From: Candidatus Paceibacterota bacterium
GTDB taxonomy: Bacteria; Verrucomicrobiota; Verrucomicrobiia; Limisphaerales; UBA8199
Length of the DNA stretch: 64,000 nucleotides
Direction: 5' to 3'
NCBI GenBank assembly: GCA_035452965.1
Contig: DAOTCE010000002.1
Coordinates: forward strand, 247,898 to 311,897
The position numbers and the translations under genes are program-made. The notes beneath the pieces are model-generated. The model was not told where the DNA came from. It worked only from the letters and a program-made list of their open reading frames with translations, and did not search any database. Shown here piece by piece: positions 26,556 to 34,557 of the stretch; position 1 is the first letter of the stretch, and the number at the start of each line of letters is the position of its first letter.

Positions 26556-26839
26556 TAAAGCCACTATATGTTTCCAACATCATCGCCACAGACCTGACGG
26601 GCCAGAGACGCGTGCGCGCGCGCGCGCCTAAGGCAGCCAGTATGGGGGATTTTGTGGGCAGCCTCCTGCCGAGGCTAAATCTTCCGCCTCAGGATTCGGC
26701 CGGCCGGGCGCTGACCTATCACGCGCGTGTGGACCGCCTGGGGCGCCACGCTCATGCTTCTGAGACGGTAGGCGAGGTCTTGGAGCCAAACGACCAAATC
26801 TCCCTACACCCGAATGTGGACGCCGGGGGTGCCCGCTGA
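26552..26839 (+). CDS. Ubiquitin-like modifier (YukD-like beta-grasp) ending Gly-Gly-Ala-Arg
   Basis: A 95-residue protein with features of a ubiquitin-like modifier: an N-terminal strand pair (PLYVSNIIATDLTGQRRVRA), a helix (SMGDFVGSLLPRLNL), and a C-terminal segment ETVGEVLEPNDQISLHP that matches the 'T-x-x-E-L-x-x-G-D-x-L-x-L' end of YukD/ubiquitin folds. The C-terminus is NVDAGGAR: a di-Gly followed by two residues. Cleavage of Ala-Arg, presumably by the JAMM peptidase encoded next, would expose Gly93 for the E1. Start ATG 26552 overlaps the upstream stop; GAAAGGA lies just before. An intrinsic terminator follows 7 bp after the stop. Confidence 0.82.
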   Translation: MIKPLYVSNIIATDLTGQRRVRARAPKAASMGDFVGSLLPRLNLPPQDSAGRALTYHARVDRLGRHAHASETVGEVLEPNDQISLHPNVDAGGAR

Positions 26840-26846
26840 CGGTCAC

Positions 26847-26875
26847 GGGGCGGCGGTCCGCCGCCGCCCCCCTTT
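26847..26875 (+). terminator. Intrinsic terminator or attenuator between the Ubl and JAMM genes
   Basis: A perfect 10-bp stem, GGGGCGGCGG (26847-26856) and CCGCCGCCCC (26861-26870), closes a TCCG tetraloop (UNCG type) and is followed by CCTTTTT (26871-26877). It starts 7 bp after the Ubl stop and ends just before the JAMM ATG at 26880. Partial termination here would make more of the E1-E2-Ubl part than of the JAMM-pupylation part (inference). Confidence 0.75.
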
Positions 26876-26879
26876 TTCT

Positions 26880-27986
26880 ATGCCGCCGAAATCCTACCGC
26901 TACTGCTTCGCTGCCTACCGCGGCCAGGGCGGGCCGTCTCTTGGTCACTTCGCGGCGGACCTTGACCTCGGGCCGGCCGCCGAGTGGGGCCGGTTTACCG
27001 CGCTGCGTCGCTGGTTGAACCCGGAACTGGCCGCCGAGGCGGAACCCCGCATTGCCCCCATTTGGCACGCCAGCGCGGGAGCGCCTTACGTCGAGGGGTT
27101 GCGCGTGACCTTGCGGGCAAAGGCGATGCCCACGATTACGACGGATATCCCGAGCAGTTTCTTCCGGCCGAAGGCCATGCGGCTTGGGAACACTCTTGTG
27201 GCGCAGAAGAAGATCGCTTCCGGGGAGCTGTTCACCTACGCCGTGCTTGCGTTCCCAATTTCCGCGGATGCAGAACGCCAGGATCCCGATCCGCTCCAGA
27301 TTGAGGAGTTGCCTGTCCCGATGGCACTGGCCCCGGGCTCGATCGAGGACGAGCTGACACAGGCGGCGGCTTTCGGAGACGTCGGCTCCGGGCAGATGCC
27401 CGTGTTCGTGCCGCAGGCGACCCTTGACGAGGCGTTGACCCTGGCCGAGAGGGCCGGCCACGTCGAGCTTGGGGCGGTTCTCATCGGCAAGATGCACCGG
27501 GATGCGAGATCGCGGGAATTGTTCTTGAAAGTCACTGCCCTAATTCCGGCGCGCCATACCTTGTCGGAGTCCGCCAAAGTTACGTTCACCGCGGAGACCT
27601 GGGCTGCGGTCCAGGCTGCCTTAAGCTTGCGGGGGGCGGGGGAGCAATTTGTGGGCTGGATGCATAATCACCCGGGCGCGCCGCACTGGTGCAAAAAGGA
27701 ATGCTCGCCCGAGGCCAAGTTGCGGTGCTTGTTCAATACGCCATTTTTTTCCAGTGCGGATTGCGATTTACACCGCGTTGGATTCTCCCAGGCTCACTGT
27801 GTCGCGCTTCTGGTCACCGGCACCTTCTCCGGTTTGAAAATAACCATGTACGGCTGGGACCGGGCCCAGATCGTCCAGCGCGGTTTCTACATAACCAACC
27901 CCGACGCCGCGCGGCGGCTCCCGGAGCCCCAGACGGCGTCCATCATTAACTCCGATATCCATGAAACGACCTGCACCAATTCCTGA
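26880..27986 (+). CDS. JAMM/MPN-domain metallopeptidase, candidate deconjugase and modifier-processing enzyme
   Basis: A 368-residue protein. The N-terminal ~180 residues are unassigned. The C-terminal JAB/MPN domain has Glu196 in HVELGAVLIGKMH, His262-x-His264 in VGWMHNHPG, and S291-x-x-D294 in FFSSADCDLH, that is, all JAMM zinc ligands and the catalytic Glu. The usual 7-residue spacer between HxH and SxxD is enlarged to 26 residues and carries three Cys (WCKKECSPEAKLRC), perhaps an extra metal site. Expected job: remove Ala-Arg from the Ubl and cleave isopeptide bonds. Start is uncertain: ATG 26880 has no Shine-Dalgarno and abuts a terminator T-run; ATG 26814, inside the Ubl gene, would put the hairpin in coding sequence. 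The 3' end overlaps the ATPase gene by 26 bp. Confidence 0.83.
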   Translation: MPPKSYRYCFAAYRGQGGPSLGHFAADLDLGPAAEWGRFTALRRWLNPELAAEAEPRIAPIWHASAGAPYVEGLRVTLRAKAMPTITTDIPSSFFRPKAMRLGNTLVAQKKIASGELFTYAVLAFPISADAERQDPDPLQIEELPVPMALAPGSIEDELTQAAAFGDVGSGQMPVFVPQATLDEALTLAERAGHVELGAVLIGKMHRDARSRELFLKVTALIPARHTLSESAKVTFTAETWAAVQAALSLRGAGEQFVGWMHNHPGAPHWCKKECSPEAKLRCLFNTPFFSSADCDLHRVGFSQAHCVALLVTGTFSGLKITMYGWDRAQIVQRGFYITNPDAARRLPEPQTASIINSDIHETTCTNS

Positions 27987-29631
27987 TCCGATCGCCTTAG
28001 ACTTGATTCGCATGTGCTTCCGGGCGGAGCTGCCCATTGGCCAGCGGCAAGCGCAGATAAAGGCGCTGCGCCAACAGTCCGCCGAGATGAGTGACTTGAT
28101 CGACCAAAGCCTGCTGGAGCAGGTGGACCAGGCCCGGCTTGGTCTGAAGCAGGCCGGGAAGTCTCAGGCCGAACTCAAGAGCATCGTGGATAAAGTGCTC
28201 GCTGCTCCCTGGTTCTCCGCGGTCTACCTGGCGCCGCTAGCCGCCAAGACCGGGTCGCGCGCCATCGTGCATCAGGGGGGCAGCCGCCGGGTTGTGGAGC
28301 TGGCGCCGGAGATCAAGGCTGCGTCCTTGCACCCGGGCGACCAGGTCTTCCTGAGTCACGAGTTGAACATGATCACCGGCATCTCGCCGGAGGGCCCGCC
28401 GCGGTTCGGCGAGCTCGGCGTATTCGACCGCCGCACCAGCGACGGCCAGCTGGTGGTGAACAGCCGGGACGAGGAGCTTGTGCTCCAGCCGGCGCATTCG
28501 CTCGCCGACTCCGGGCTGCAAGCCGGGGATCTGGTTCGCTTCGACCGCGCGATCTGGATGGCGTTTGCGAAAGTGGAGGGCGCCCAGGGGAAGGAGTTCA
28601 TGCTCGAGGAGATTCCCGATCTTCCCCGCACGCTGCTCGGGGGGCTGGATGCCCCCTATGACGCGATGCTCACCGCGCTGAGCGCGCTCGTGGTCGCCCC
28701 GGAAATGGCCCGCCGCTACCGGCTCAGCGGCCGAAACTCCATTCTGCTGGTCGGACCTCCGGGATGCGGCAAGACCTACATGACCCGCATCGTGGCGAGC
28801 GAGGTCGCGCGTCTGAGCGGCCGCCGGGCTCGCTTTGGCGTGGTCAAGCCGGCGGCCTGGGAGTCTCCCTACGTCGGTGTGACCCAGAAGGCCATACGGG
28901 ACACGTTCAAAGTTCTGCGGGAGGCGGCCCGGGACGGGGTAAGCTATTTATTACTTGACGAACTCGAGAGCTTCGGCCGCGCGAGGGGGCATTTCGCCAA
29001 CATCCACAGCGATAAGCACCTCGCGGCGCTGCTGGCCGAACTGGAGGGTTTTGAAGACCGCCAGGATGTTGCCATCATTGCGGCCACCAACCGTAAAGAT
29101 TTACTGGATCCCTCACTACTGGCTCGCTTCGCTTTGGAGATCCCGGTCGGCCGCCCCGATGAGACCACGGCCAAGGCCATTCTGGACATTCACTTGCCAG
29201 CCTCATTGCCCTTCTCGCCCAACGGCGAGCTGGCCGCCGGCACGCGCGACGAGATCATCGAGACCGCCGTCTCGCTCCTCTACGCGCCCAACGCGGACAA
29301 CACGCTTTGCCGCATCCGCTTTCGGGACAACACCGAGCGCACGATCACCGCCCGGGAACTGGTCAGTGGCCGGTTATTGCAGCAGATGTGCGCCAGCGCG
29401 TGCCGCCGCGCGTTCGTCCGCGAGCTGCGCGGGGGCGAGGCCGGCGTCAACGCCGACGATATGGAGCAGGCGGTGGCTGAGAGCATGGAGCGGCTGCGCA
29501 CCCTGCTGACCCCGGTCAACGCGCATATTCACCTCGGCAACCTCCCACAGGACGTTGACGTGGTCAGCGTCGAACCGGTGGTGCGCAAGGTGTCCAACGC
29601 CCGGCGCTATCTATCCCTGGACCCCGTATAA
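27961..29631 (+). CDS. Proteasomal ATPase-like AAA+ unfoldase (Mpa/ARC family)
   Basis: A 556-residue protein with the Mpa/ARC layout. A predicted coiled coil (about 28-80) is the Pup-binding region in Mpa. Two OB folds follow; KAASLHPGDQVFLSHELNMI matches the ARC 'AASLKKGQ-V-LNEAL' segment. The AAA+ module has Walker A GPPGCGKT (265-272), Walker B YLLLDELESF (Asp333-Glu334), a pore loop with Tyr304-Val-Gly, sensor Asn377 and an Arg finger near 389. Expected role: a hexameric ring that captures pupylated (or otherwise tagged) proteins and unfolds them. The C-terminus reads RRYLSLDPV; the terminal GQYL by which Mpa docks to the 20S core is absent, and no 20S genes lie in the window, so its protease partner is unclear. 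Confidence 0.88.
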   Translation: MKRPAPIPDPIALDLIRMCFRAELPIGQRQAQIKALRQQSAEMSDLIDQSLLEQVDQARLGLKQAGKSQAELKSIVDKVLAAPWFSAVYLAPLAAKTGSRAIVHQGGSRRVVELAPEIKAASLHPGDQVFLSHELNMITGISPEGPPRFGELGVFDRRTSDGQLVVNSRDEELVLQPAHSLADSGLQAGDLVRFDRAIWMAFAKVEGAQGKEFMLEEIPDLPRTLLGGLDAPYDAMLTALSALVVAPEMARRYRLSGRNSILLVGPPGCGKTYMTRIVASEVARLSGRRARFGVVKPAAWESPYVGVTQKAIRDTFKVLREAARDGVSYLLLDELESFGRARGHFANIHSDKHLAALLAELEGFEDRQDVAIIAATNRKDLLDPSLLARFALEIPVGRPDETTAKAILDIHLPASLPFSPNGELAAGTRDEIIETAVSLLYAPNADNTLCRIRFRDNTERTITARELVSGRLLQQMCASACRRAFVRELRGGEAGVNADDMEQAVAESMERLRTLLTPVNAHIHLGNLPQDVDVVSVEPVVRKVSNARRYLSLDPV

Positions 29632-29644
29632 AAGGCCGCCTCGC

Positions 29645-31384
29645 ATGTCAAACAAACCAGTCAGCCGATCAACTGCCCTGGGGTTGTCCGACGCGGGCGC
29701 GGCGCCGAAGTTGCTCGGTGCCGACGTCGAGCTGGGCAACTTCATTCTGGGCGTGGATGATGAACGTGGCACCGGGGAGGTGGCCTCGCGCGCCCTGCTG
29801 AGGGAGATCGAAGGGTTGCCCTTCCTTGACTCGGGCCTCACCGGCGCCTGGTGGGACCAGCCTGGCCAGTTCCAGTCGGCCGGAACCAATCCTCAAGACT
29901 GGGGCCGGAAGTTTCTGCCGGTCAACGGCGGTGCCGTTTACATTGACCTGGCGCATCTAGAATGGTGTGCGCCTGAAATTTTGAACGCATATGACTTCGC
30001 GGCGGCCACCCACGCGATGCTGCGAATTGTGCGCGCAGCCCTGCAGGCAGCTAACGCAAAGTTGCCCGAGGGCCTCAAACTCGTGGTAGTGGTCAATAAC
30101 CAGGATGGACAGGGGCATTCCTACGGCTCGCACCTGAATGTATTGATGACACGCGCGGCGTGGAATCGGCTGTTCCACCGCCGCCTGCATGAGTTGCTGA
30201 TGCTGGCCTCATTCCAGGTTTCCAGCATCATCCTCACCGGGCAGGGCATGGTGAACTCCGGCCGCGGAAACGGCGGCGAGAGCAATGGCTGGTATGAACT
30301 GTCCCAGAGGGCTTCCTTTTTCGAGTGCCTGGTGGGCCCCCAAACCACTTACAATCGCCCGCTGGTCAACAGCCGCGACGAAGCGCTGTGCGGCAGCCTT
30401 ACGAGCCTTGGGAGCCCGGCGGATCGCTTTGCCCGGCTGCACAGCATCTTCTTCGATGCGACACTCTGTCCAGCCTCCATCGTTTTGCGGGCCGGCCTGA
30501 TGCAGATCATGCTCGGACTGCTTGAACGGGACGAGACCGGCAGGCATCTGGAGTTGATTTTGGATGATCCGGTGGAAACGGTCGCCCGCTGGAGCAGGGA
30601 TCCATCCCTGACGGCCCGCGCCGGGTTGCTCACAGGGGAACAAGTGACCGCGCTCGAACTGCAGCGACGCTTTTTCGACCAGGCGGCGCGTTTCGTGGAA
30701 AGCGGCGGCTGCGAGGGGATTGTCCCCGCGGCACGGGGGATTATGGAGTTATGGGGGGATACGCTGGACAAGCTTGGCCGCCGCGATTTCGCGGCGCTCG
30801 CCACCCGTCTCGATTGGGTGCTGAAGCTGCAATTGCTGCAGCGGGCCATGCACCAGCACCCCAAGCTCAACTGGGGCAGCCCCGAAATCAAACACCTGGA
30901 TTTCAAGTACGCCGATCTGGGGGAAGGTCTGTTTTGGGCGTGCGACCAGGCGGGCGCCGTTGATCATGTCGGCGTGTCGGAGGAGCAGGTTCGCAAGTTC
31001 ACCCAGGAGCCCCCGGTCAACACCCGGGCCTGGACGCGTGCCCACCTGCTGCGCCTGGCCGATCCGGCAACTGTGGCGGAGGTTGACTGGGACAAGATCA
31101 CGTTCGAGTTCCGCGGGCTGAGCGGCGCTGGCTTCCGCCGGACAGTCAGGCTGGCCAATCCTTTAGCTTTCACCCGGGACGATACCGAGGTGGTCTTCCG
31201 CCGCAGCGAAGATCTGCATGAGGCCTTGGATCTTCTCGACGCCCCTGCCTGTGATCCCCAGCCAGTCTATGCCGCCGGCCAGTATTGGGTCGCATCGAAT
31301 TACCAACCTGCCAACGCAACAAGCCCCCAGTCTGACCGGACCGATGAGTCCGGTAATGACCAACCGCCACATTCAAAGCTATGA
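29645..31384 (+). CDS. dop: Dop-like Pup deamidase/depupylase
   Basis: A 579-residue member of the Pup ligase/deamidase (carboxylate-amine ligase-like) superfamily. The N-terminal LLGADVELGN corresponds to the 'IIGTEVEYG' ATP/Mg strand of Dop, with Asp in place of the first Glu. The segment VNGGAVYIDLAHLEWCAPE contains the catalytic Asp (101) of Dop/PafA followed by the His and Glu of the 'D-x-x-H-x-E-x-x-x-P-E' motif. GQGHSYGSHLNVLM and NSRDEALC are further family segments. Reaction by family: deamidation of Pup's C-terminal Gln to Glu and removal of Pup from substrates. Its position before pup and pafA and the GTEVEYG-like rather than GIETE-like N-terminus favour Dop over PafA. The stop overlaps the pup start by 4 bp. 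Confidence 0.85.
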   Translation: MSNKPVSRSTALGLSDAGAAPKLLGADVELGNFILGVDDERGTGEVASRALLREIEGLPFLDSGLTGAWWDQPGQFQSAGTNPQDWGRKFLPVNGGAVYIDLAHLEWCAPEILNAYDFAAATHAMLRIVRAALQAANAKLPEGLKLVVVVNNQDGQGHSYGSHLNVLMTRAAWNRLFHRRLHELLMLASFQVSSIILTGQGMVNSGRGNGGESNGWYELSQRASFFECLVGPQTTYNRPLVNSRDEALCGSLTSLGSPADRFARLHSIFFDATLCPASIVLRAGLMQIMLGLLERDETGRHLELILDDPVETVARWSRDPSLTARAGLLTGEQVTALELQRRFFDQAARFVESGGCEGIVPAARGIMELWGDTLDKLGRRDFAALATRLDWVLKLQLLQRAMHQHPKLNWGSPEIKHLDFKYADLGEGLFWACDQAGAVDHVGVSEEQVRKFTQEPPVNTRAWTRAHLLRLADPATVAEVDWDKITFEFRGLSGAGFRRTVRLANPLAFTRDDTEVVFRRSEDLHEALDLLDAPACDPQPVYAAGQYWVASNYQPANATSPQSDRTDESGNDQPPHSKL

Positions 31385-31581
31385 GTGAACTTGAAAGAAC
31401 GCACAGTGAATCGAACCGAGCTCCCGAACCGGCAGCTGGCAGCCCCGACGCCAGCGGCCTCAACGATTTGCGTCGCCGGGCCGCCGCCTTGCAGGCGGCG
31501 GCGGATGCCGCGATCCGGAATGCCCTCTCGGGCAACAGCCAGGCGTTTAATGCCTCCATGCGGCAGCAAGGAGGGCAGTAA
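31381..31581 (+). CDS. pup: Pup, prokaryotic ubiquitin-like protein
   Basis: A 66-residue hydrophilic protein with a disordered, Ser/Pro/Glu-rich N-terminus, a helical Ala/Arg-rich middle (DLRRRAAALQAAADAAI) that can form the coiled coil bound by Mpa, and the diagnostic C-terminus QQGGQ. The terminal Gln means that deamidation by Dop is needed before PafA can attach it. The gene lies between dop (ATGA overlap) and pafA (2-bp gap), the classical genomic setting. Outside the C-terminus, conservation with actinobacterial Pup is low, as is common for non-actinobacterial forms. Confidence 0.9.
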   Translation: MSELERTHSESNRAPEPAAGSPDASGLNDLRRRAAALQAAADAAIRNALSGNSQAFNASMRQQGGQ

Positions 31582-31583
31582 TC

Positions 31584-33221
31584 GTGGCCGAGCGGCTCTT
31601 CGGCCTTGAGACCGAATACGCGTTCGCGCTGTTGGATCGGCAAGGGCGCCGTATCATCCAGTCCCCGGCCGTCGAAAAGTTGCTCGCCGCCGCGCGCCGG
31701 CGGCTGATCCACCTGCCGGATGCGCACTCCAGCGGCATGTTCCTGACCAACGGCGCGCGGTTTTACGTGGATTGCGGGTGCCATCCGGAATTCGCCAGTC
31801 CGGAGCTGGCTAATCCGTGGGATGCCGTTCGTTACGTTAAGGCCGGGGAAAAGTTGCTGGAGGAGCTGGCAGCAGAGGTGGTCCAGAGCCAGGTCACGAT
31901 CGGCCAGGCGTGCCTCTTCAGGCAAAACGTTGATTACAGCGGATCGGGAAACACCTGGGGGTCGCATGAGTCCTACCTCCACCGCGCCAATCCAAATTTG
32001 TTTCGGCAGTATTTGATCCCGCATTTGGTCAGCCGGATCATCTACACGGGCGCTGGTGGTTTCGAGTCCAATTCCCACGGAATCCACTTTACGCTGTCGC
32101 CGCGTGTGCCGCACTTGACTGCGGTGTCGTCGCTCGAATCAACGCATGGCCGCGGGGTGCTCCACACCAAGAACGAACCGCTAAGCTCCGAGGGATATCA
32201 TCGCCTCCACCTGATATGTTCGGAGAGCCTGTATTCAGAGTGGGCGATCTTTCTGCGAGTTGGCACCACGGCGCTCGTCGTGGCCATGATTGAAGCGGGG
32301 CTGAGGCCGGGAGCTCAAGTGATGCTGCGCGAGCCCCTGGAGGCGATGCGGGTGTTCGCCAGTGATCCTGGCTGCACGAAGACCGCCAGGACGGTCCCGG
32401 GAGAGTTTCTCACTGCCGTGGGCATCCAGCGTTGCTACCTCGCCCAGGCTGAAGCGCATCTGCACGACTCCTTTATGCCCCCTTGGGCGGAGGAGGTTTG
32501 CCGGCAATGGCGGCAGGCGCTGGAGTTGCTGGCGTCGGGCGGTCCGGAGGCCGTTGCCACCCGTCTGGACTGGGCCATCCGCCATAGCATTTTCACCCAG
32601 TTCTTGCGGTCGCAGGGCTTTAGCTGGCGGACCCTGCGAAAATGGAACCGCGTCGCCGAGATGAATGGGAGGTTGCTGAACACGGCAACGCCGCCTCCGG
32701 AAATCGCCGCGCTGGCGTTTCTGCGGGGTGAAGAGATCTTAATCGAGGAGGCGCCGCCGGAACTCGCGCCTCAATTGCGCCTACGGGGCACATCGGCCGA
32801 AGGATTCAGCAAGTTCCAAACCTTGCGCAGCCGCATGTTCGAATTGGACACGCGGCTTGGCCAATTGGGGAGCGCCGGGATCCTCTCCCAACTCGACCAG
32901 TCGGGCGTGCTGGATCACCACATGCCCGGCGTGGACAACGTCGAGCAGGCGAGGGAGTTTCCTCCCGCCATTGGCCGGGCGAAGCTCCGGGGAGAATGCG
33001 TGCGCCGCCTTGGCAGCACCAATGCCAATCGCGAAGGCTGCATCTGCGATTGGAGGGCCATCTGGGACCAGCCCCAAGACCGGATGCTGGATCTATCCGA
33101 CCCGTTCGCCCAGCATGCCGACTGGAAAGCCGCCCCGCCCAGGCCGGCACGGCGGCCGGGCCCATCCCGGGGTCCTCGCCCCCCGCTCTGGGAGGTGCTG
33201 AACGATAACGTTCTCTTCTAA
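31584..33221 (+). CDS. pafA: PafA-like Pup--protein ligase
   Basis: A 545-residue protein starting at GTG 31584 with GGAGGG 8 bp upstream. RLFGLETEYAFA matches the PafA 'R-I-x-G-I-E-T-E-[FY]-G' ATP-binding strand, and LTNGARFYVDCGCHPEFASPE (read as two parts, FLTNGARFYVD and CGCHPEFASPE) matches 'NG-x-R-x-Y-x-D-x-G-x-HPEY-x-x-PE', with catalytic Asp63. Other family blocks: NTWGSHESYL, NEPLSSEGYHRLHLI and a C-terminal SNANREGCICDWRAIW-type strand. It attaches the C-terminal Glu side chain of deamidated Pup to substrate lysines using ATP. It is longer than actinobacterial PafA (about 450-480) with a Pro/Arg-rich tail. It is the last gene of the unit; no clear terminator follows. Confidence 0.9.
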   Translation: MAERLFGLETEYAFALLDRQGRRIIQSPAVEKLLAAARRRLIHLPDAHSSGMFLTNGARFYVDCGCHPEFASPELANPWDAVRYVKAGEKLLEELAAEVVQSQVTIGQACLFRQNVDYSGSGNTWGSHESYLHRANPNLFRQYLIPHLVSRIIYTGAGGFESNSHGIHFTLSPRVPHLTAVSSLESTHGRGVLHTKNEPLSSEGYHRLHLICSESLYSEWAIFLRVGTTALVVAMIEAGLRPGAQVMLREPLEAMRVFASDPGCTKTARTVPGEFLTAVGIQRCYLAQAEAHLHDSFMPPWAEEVCRQWRQALELLASGGPEAVATRLDWAIRHSIFTQFLRSQGFSWRTLRKWNRVAEMNGRLLNTATPPPEIAALAFLRGEEILIEEAPPELAPQLRLRGTSAEGFSKFQTLRSRMFELDTRLGQLGSAGILSQLDQSGVLDHHMPGVDNVEQAREFPPAIGRAKLRGECVRRLGSTNANREGCICDWRAIWDQPQDRMLDLSDPFAQHADWKAAPPRPARRPGPSRGPRPPLWEVLNDNVLF

Positions 33222-33258
33222 AGCAAGAAGTCTGCTGAAAAAACAGAATTAATGTGAT

Positions 33259-34557
33259 ATGATGAACTGGATAGCGATGCGAAGATCGTTTCTCACCGTG
33301 GCCGCCGTGGCGGGCTGCCTTTGGCTTCAGAAAGCGCCTGTGTGCGCCGGCGCGGTGACTGTGAGCGGCAGGCAGATTCTCGTTGGCGGGGCGGCCTTTC
33401 AGGTGCGCGGCGTGTGTTATGCGCCCACGCCTGTCGGTGGCGCAGGCGACGCGGTTCCTTACGGGGATTATTTCACAGCGAACCACCAGGCCATTTATGC
33501 CCGCGACCTCCCGCAAATACGACGAATGGGGGGGAATTGCGTGCGGATCTATGGCTGGGAACCAGCGGCGGATCACTCCGGCTTCTTCGACGCGGCTTAC
33601 AATGGCGGGCAGCGGCCGATCTACGTCCTGCTCAATCGCTGGATTGACCCGCTCACTGACTGGAGCAACACCGCTGCCGTAAATGCGGTTGCTGCCGCCT
33701 GGGTGACACTGGTCACCAACGTCATGCACCATCCTGCGGTCCTCGGCTACCTTTTGGGCAACGAGCTGAATTGGAGCGAGGCGAACCGGCAAAACCCGGC
33801 CTTCTGGGCAGCCCTCAACCGCATTGCCGGGGCCATCCGCCAGCATGACACGAACCATCTTATCTCAACTGCCCTTGGCGACGTGGACTTGCCGGGCAGC
33901 ATCTCCTCCTTCGACGCGATCATGACCAATTTCAACGTCTGGTGTCTGCAGGTTTATCGGGGCGACAGCTTCGGCACCCTGTTCACGGATTACGCTGCCG
34001 CCAGTGCAAAACCGTTGCTGGTGACCGAATTCGGCATGGACGCCTATGATCGCCGCATCGCCGCCGAGTATGCGGACAACGCTGGCGCGCAGGCCGATTT
34101 CGTTGTCTCCCTGTGCAATGAACTGTCGGCCAACGCGCCAGCTGTCTCGGGCGGCTGTGTTTTCGAGTGGGCCGATGAATGGTGGAAATCGGGCAGCGCG
34201 ACAATCCACAACGTTGATGGATGGGCCACCGGCGCATTCCCTGACGGCTGGGCAGACGAGGAGTGGTGGGGTATCCACCGCATCTCACCCGTTGGCGGAG
34301 GCGCACCCGACGTCCTGCAGCCGCGCGCCCTGTTCGCACAGTTGCGAGCGCTCTGGACGGCGCGACTCCTGGCCGCGCAAAGTCCTGTGGGACAAATCCA
34401 GATAATCGTGCAGGGCGCCAGCGGCCAGACGGCGGTTCTGAAAGAGACCACCAACTTTCAGCACTGGACAGCTACCGCAACCAACACGATTCCTTTCACC
34501 AACGGACTTCCGATTGGGGCGGATCGGCAGGTGTTTTACCGTGCCGAGCTGCGGTGA
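33259..34557 (+). CDS. Secreted clan GH-A glycoside hydrolase (beta/alpha barrel)
   Basis: A 432-residue exported protein with signal peptide FLTVAAVAGCLWLQKAPVCA (start ATG 33259; Met7 would also give a good signal). The barrel has clan GH-A landmarks: GGNCVRIYGW at strand 2-3, LLGNELNW with the acid/base Glu on strand 4, and LLVTEFGMDAY with the nucleophile Glu on strand 7. ECRC-like family cannot be fixed by eye; GH2-, GH5- or GH72-like glucanosyltransferases are candidates. A C-terminal beta-rich tail (residues about 370-432, QIQIIVQGASGQTAVLKETT) resembles the short Verrucomicrobial repeat domains after secreted enzymes. It follows pafA by 37 bp but is likely independent in function. Confidence 0.75.
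   Translation: MMNWIAMRRSFLTVAAVAGCLWLQKAPVCAGAVTVSGRQILVGGAAFQVRGVCYAPTPVGGAGDAVPYGDYFTANHQAIYARDLPQIRRMGGNCVRIYGWEPAADHSGFFDAAYNGGQRPIYVLLNRWIDPLTDWSNTAAVNAVAAAWVTLVTNVMHHPAVLGYLLGNELNWSEANRQNPAFWAALNRIAGAIRQHDTNHLISTALGDVDLPGSISSFDAIMTNFNVWCLQVYRGDSFGTLFTDYAAASAKPLLVTEFGMDAYDRRIAAEYADNAGAQADFVVSLCNELSANAPAVSGGCVFEWADEWWKSGSATIHNVDGWATGAFPDGWADEEWWGIHRISPVGGGAPDVLQPRALFAQLRALWTARLLAAQSPVGQIQIIVQGASGQTAVLKETTNFQHWTATATNTIPFTNGLPIGADRQVFYRAELR

Noticed and set aside
29645..33221. Both Dop and PafA read as glutamine synthetase-like or gamma-glutamylcysteine ligases
   Set aside because: The N-terminal G-x-E-x-E strands and the NG-x-x-x-Y-x-D motifs are specific for the Pup ligase/deamidase family, and a pup gene with a GGQ end lies between them.
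23497..33221. Reading the tagging locus as a simple molybdopterin or thiamin sulfur-transfer cluster
   Set aside because: ThiF and JAB proteins occur in such clusters, but an HPN/Cys E2 with its DSLN-x-x-A helix, a RING-like protein and a complete Pup-Dop-PafA-ATPase set do not.
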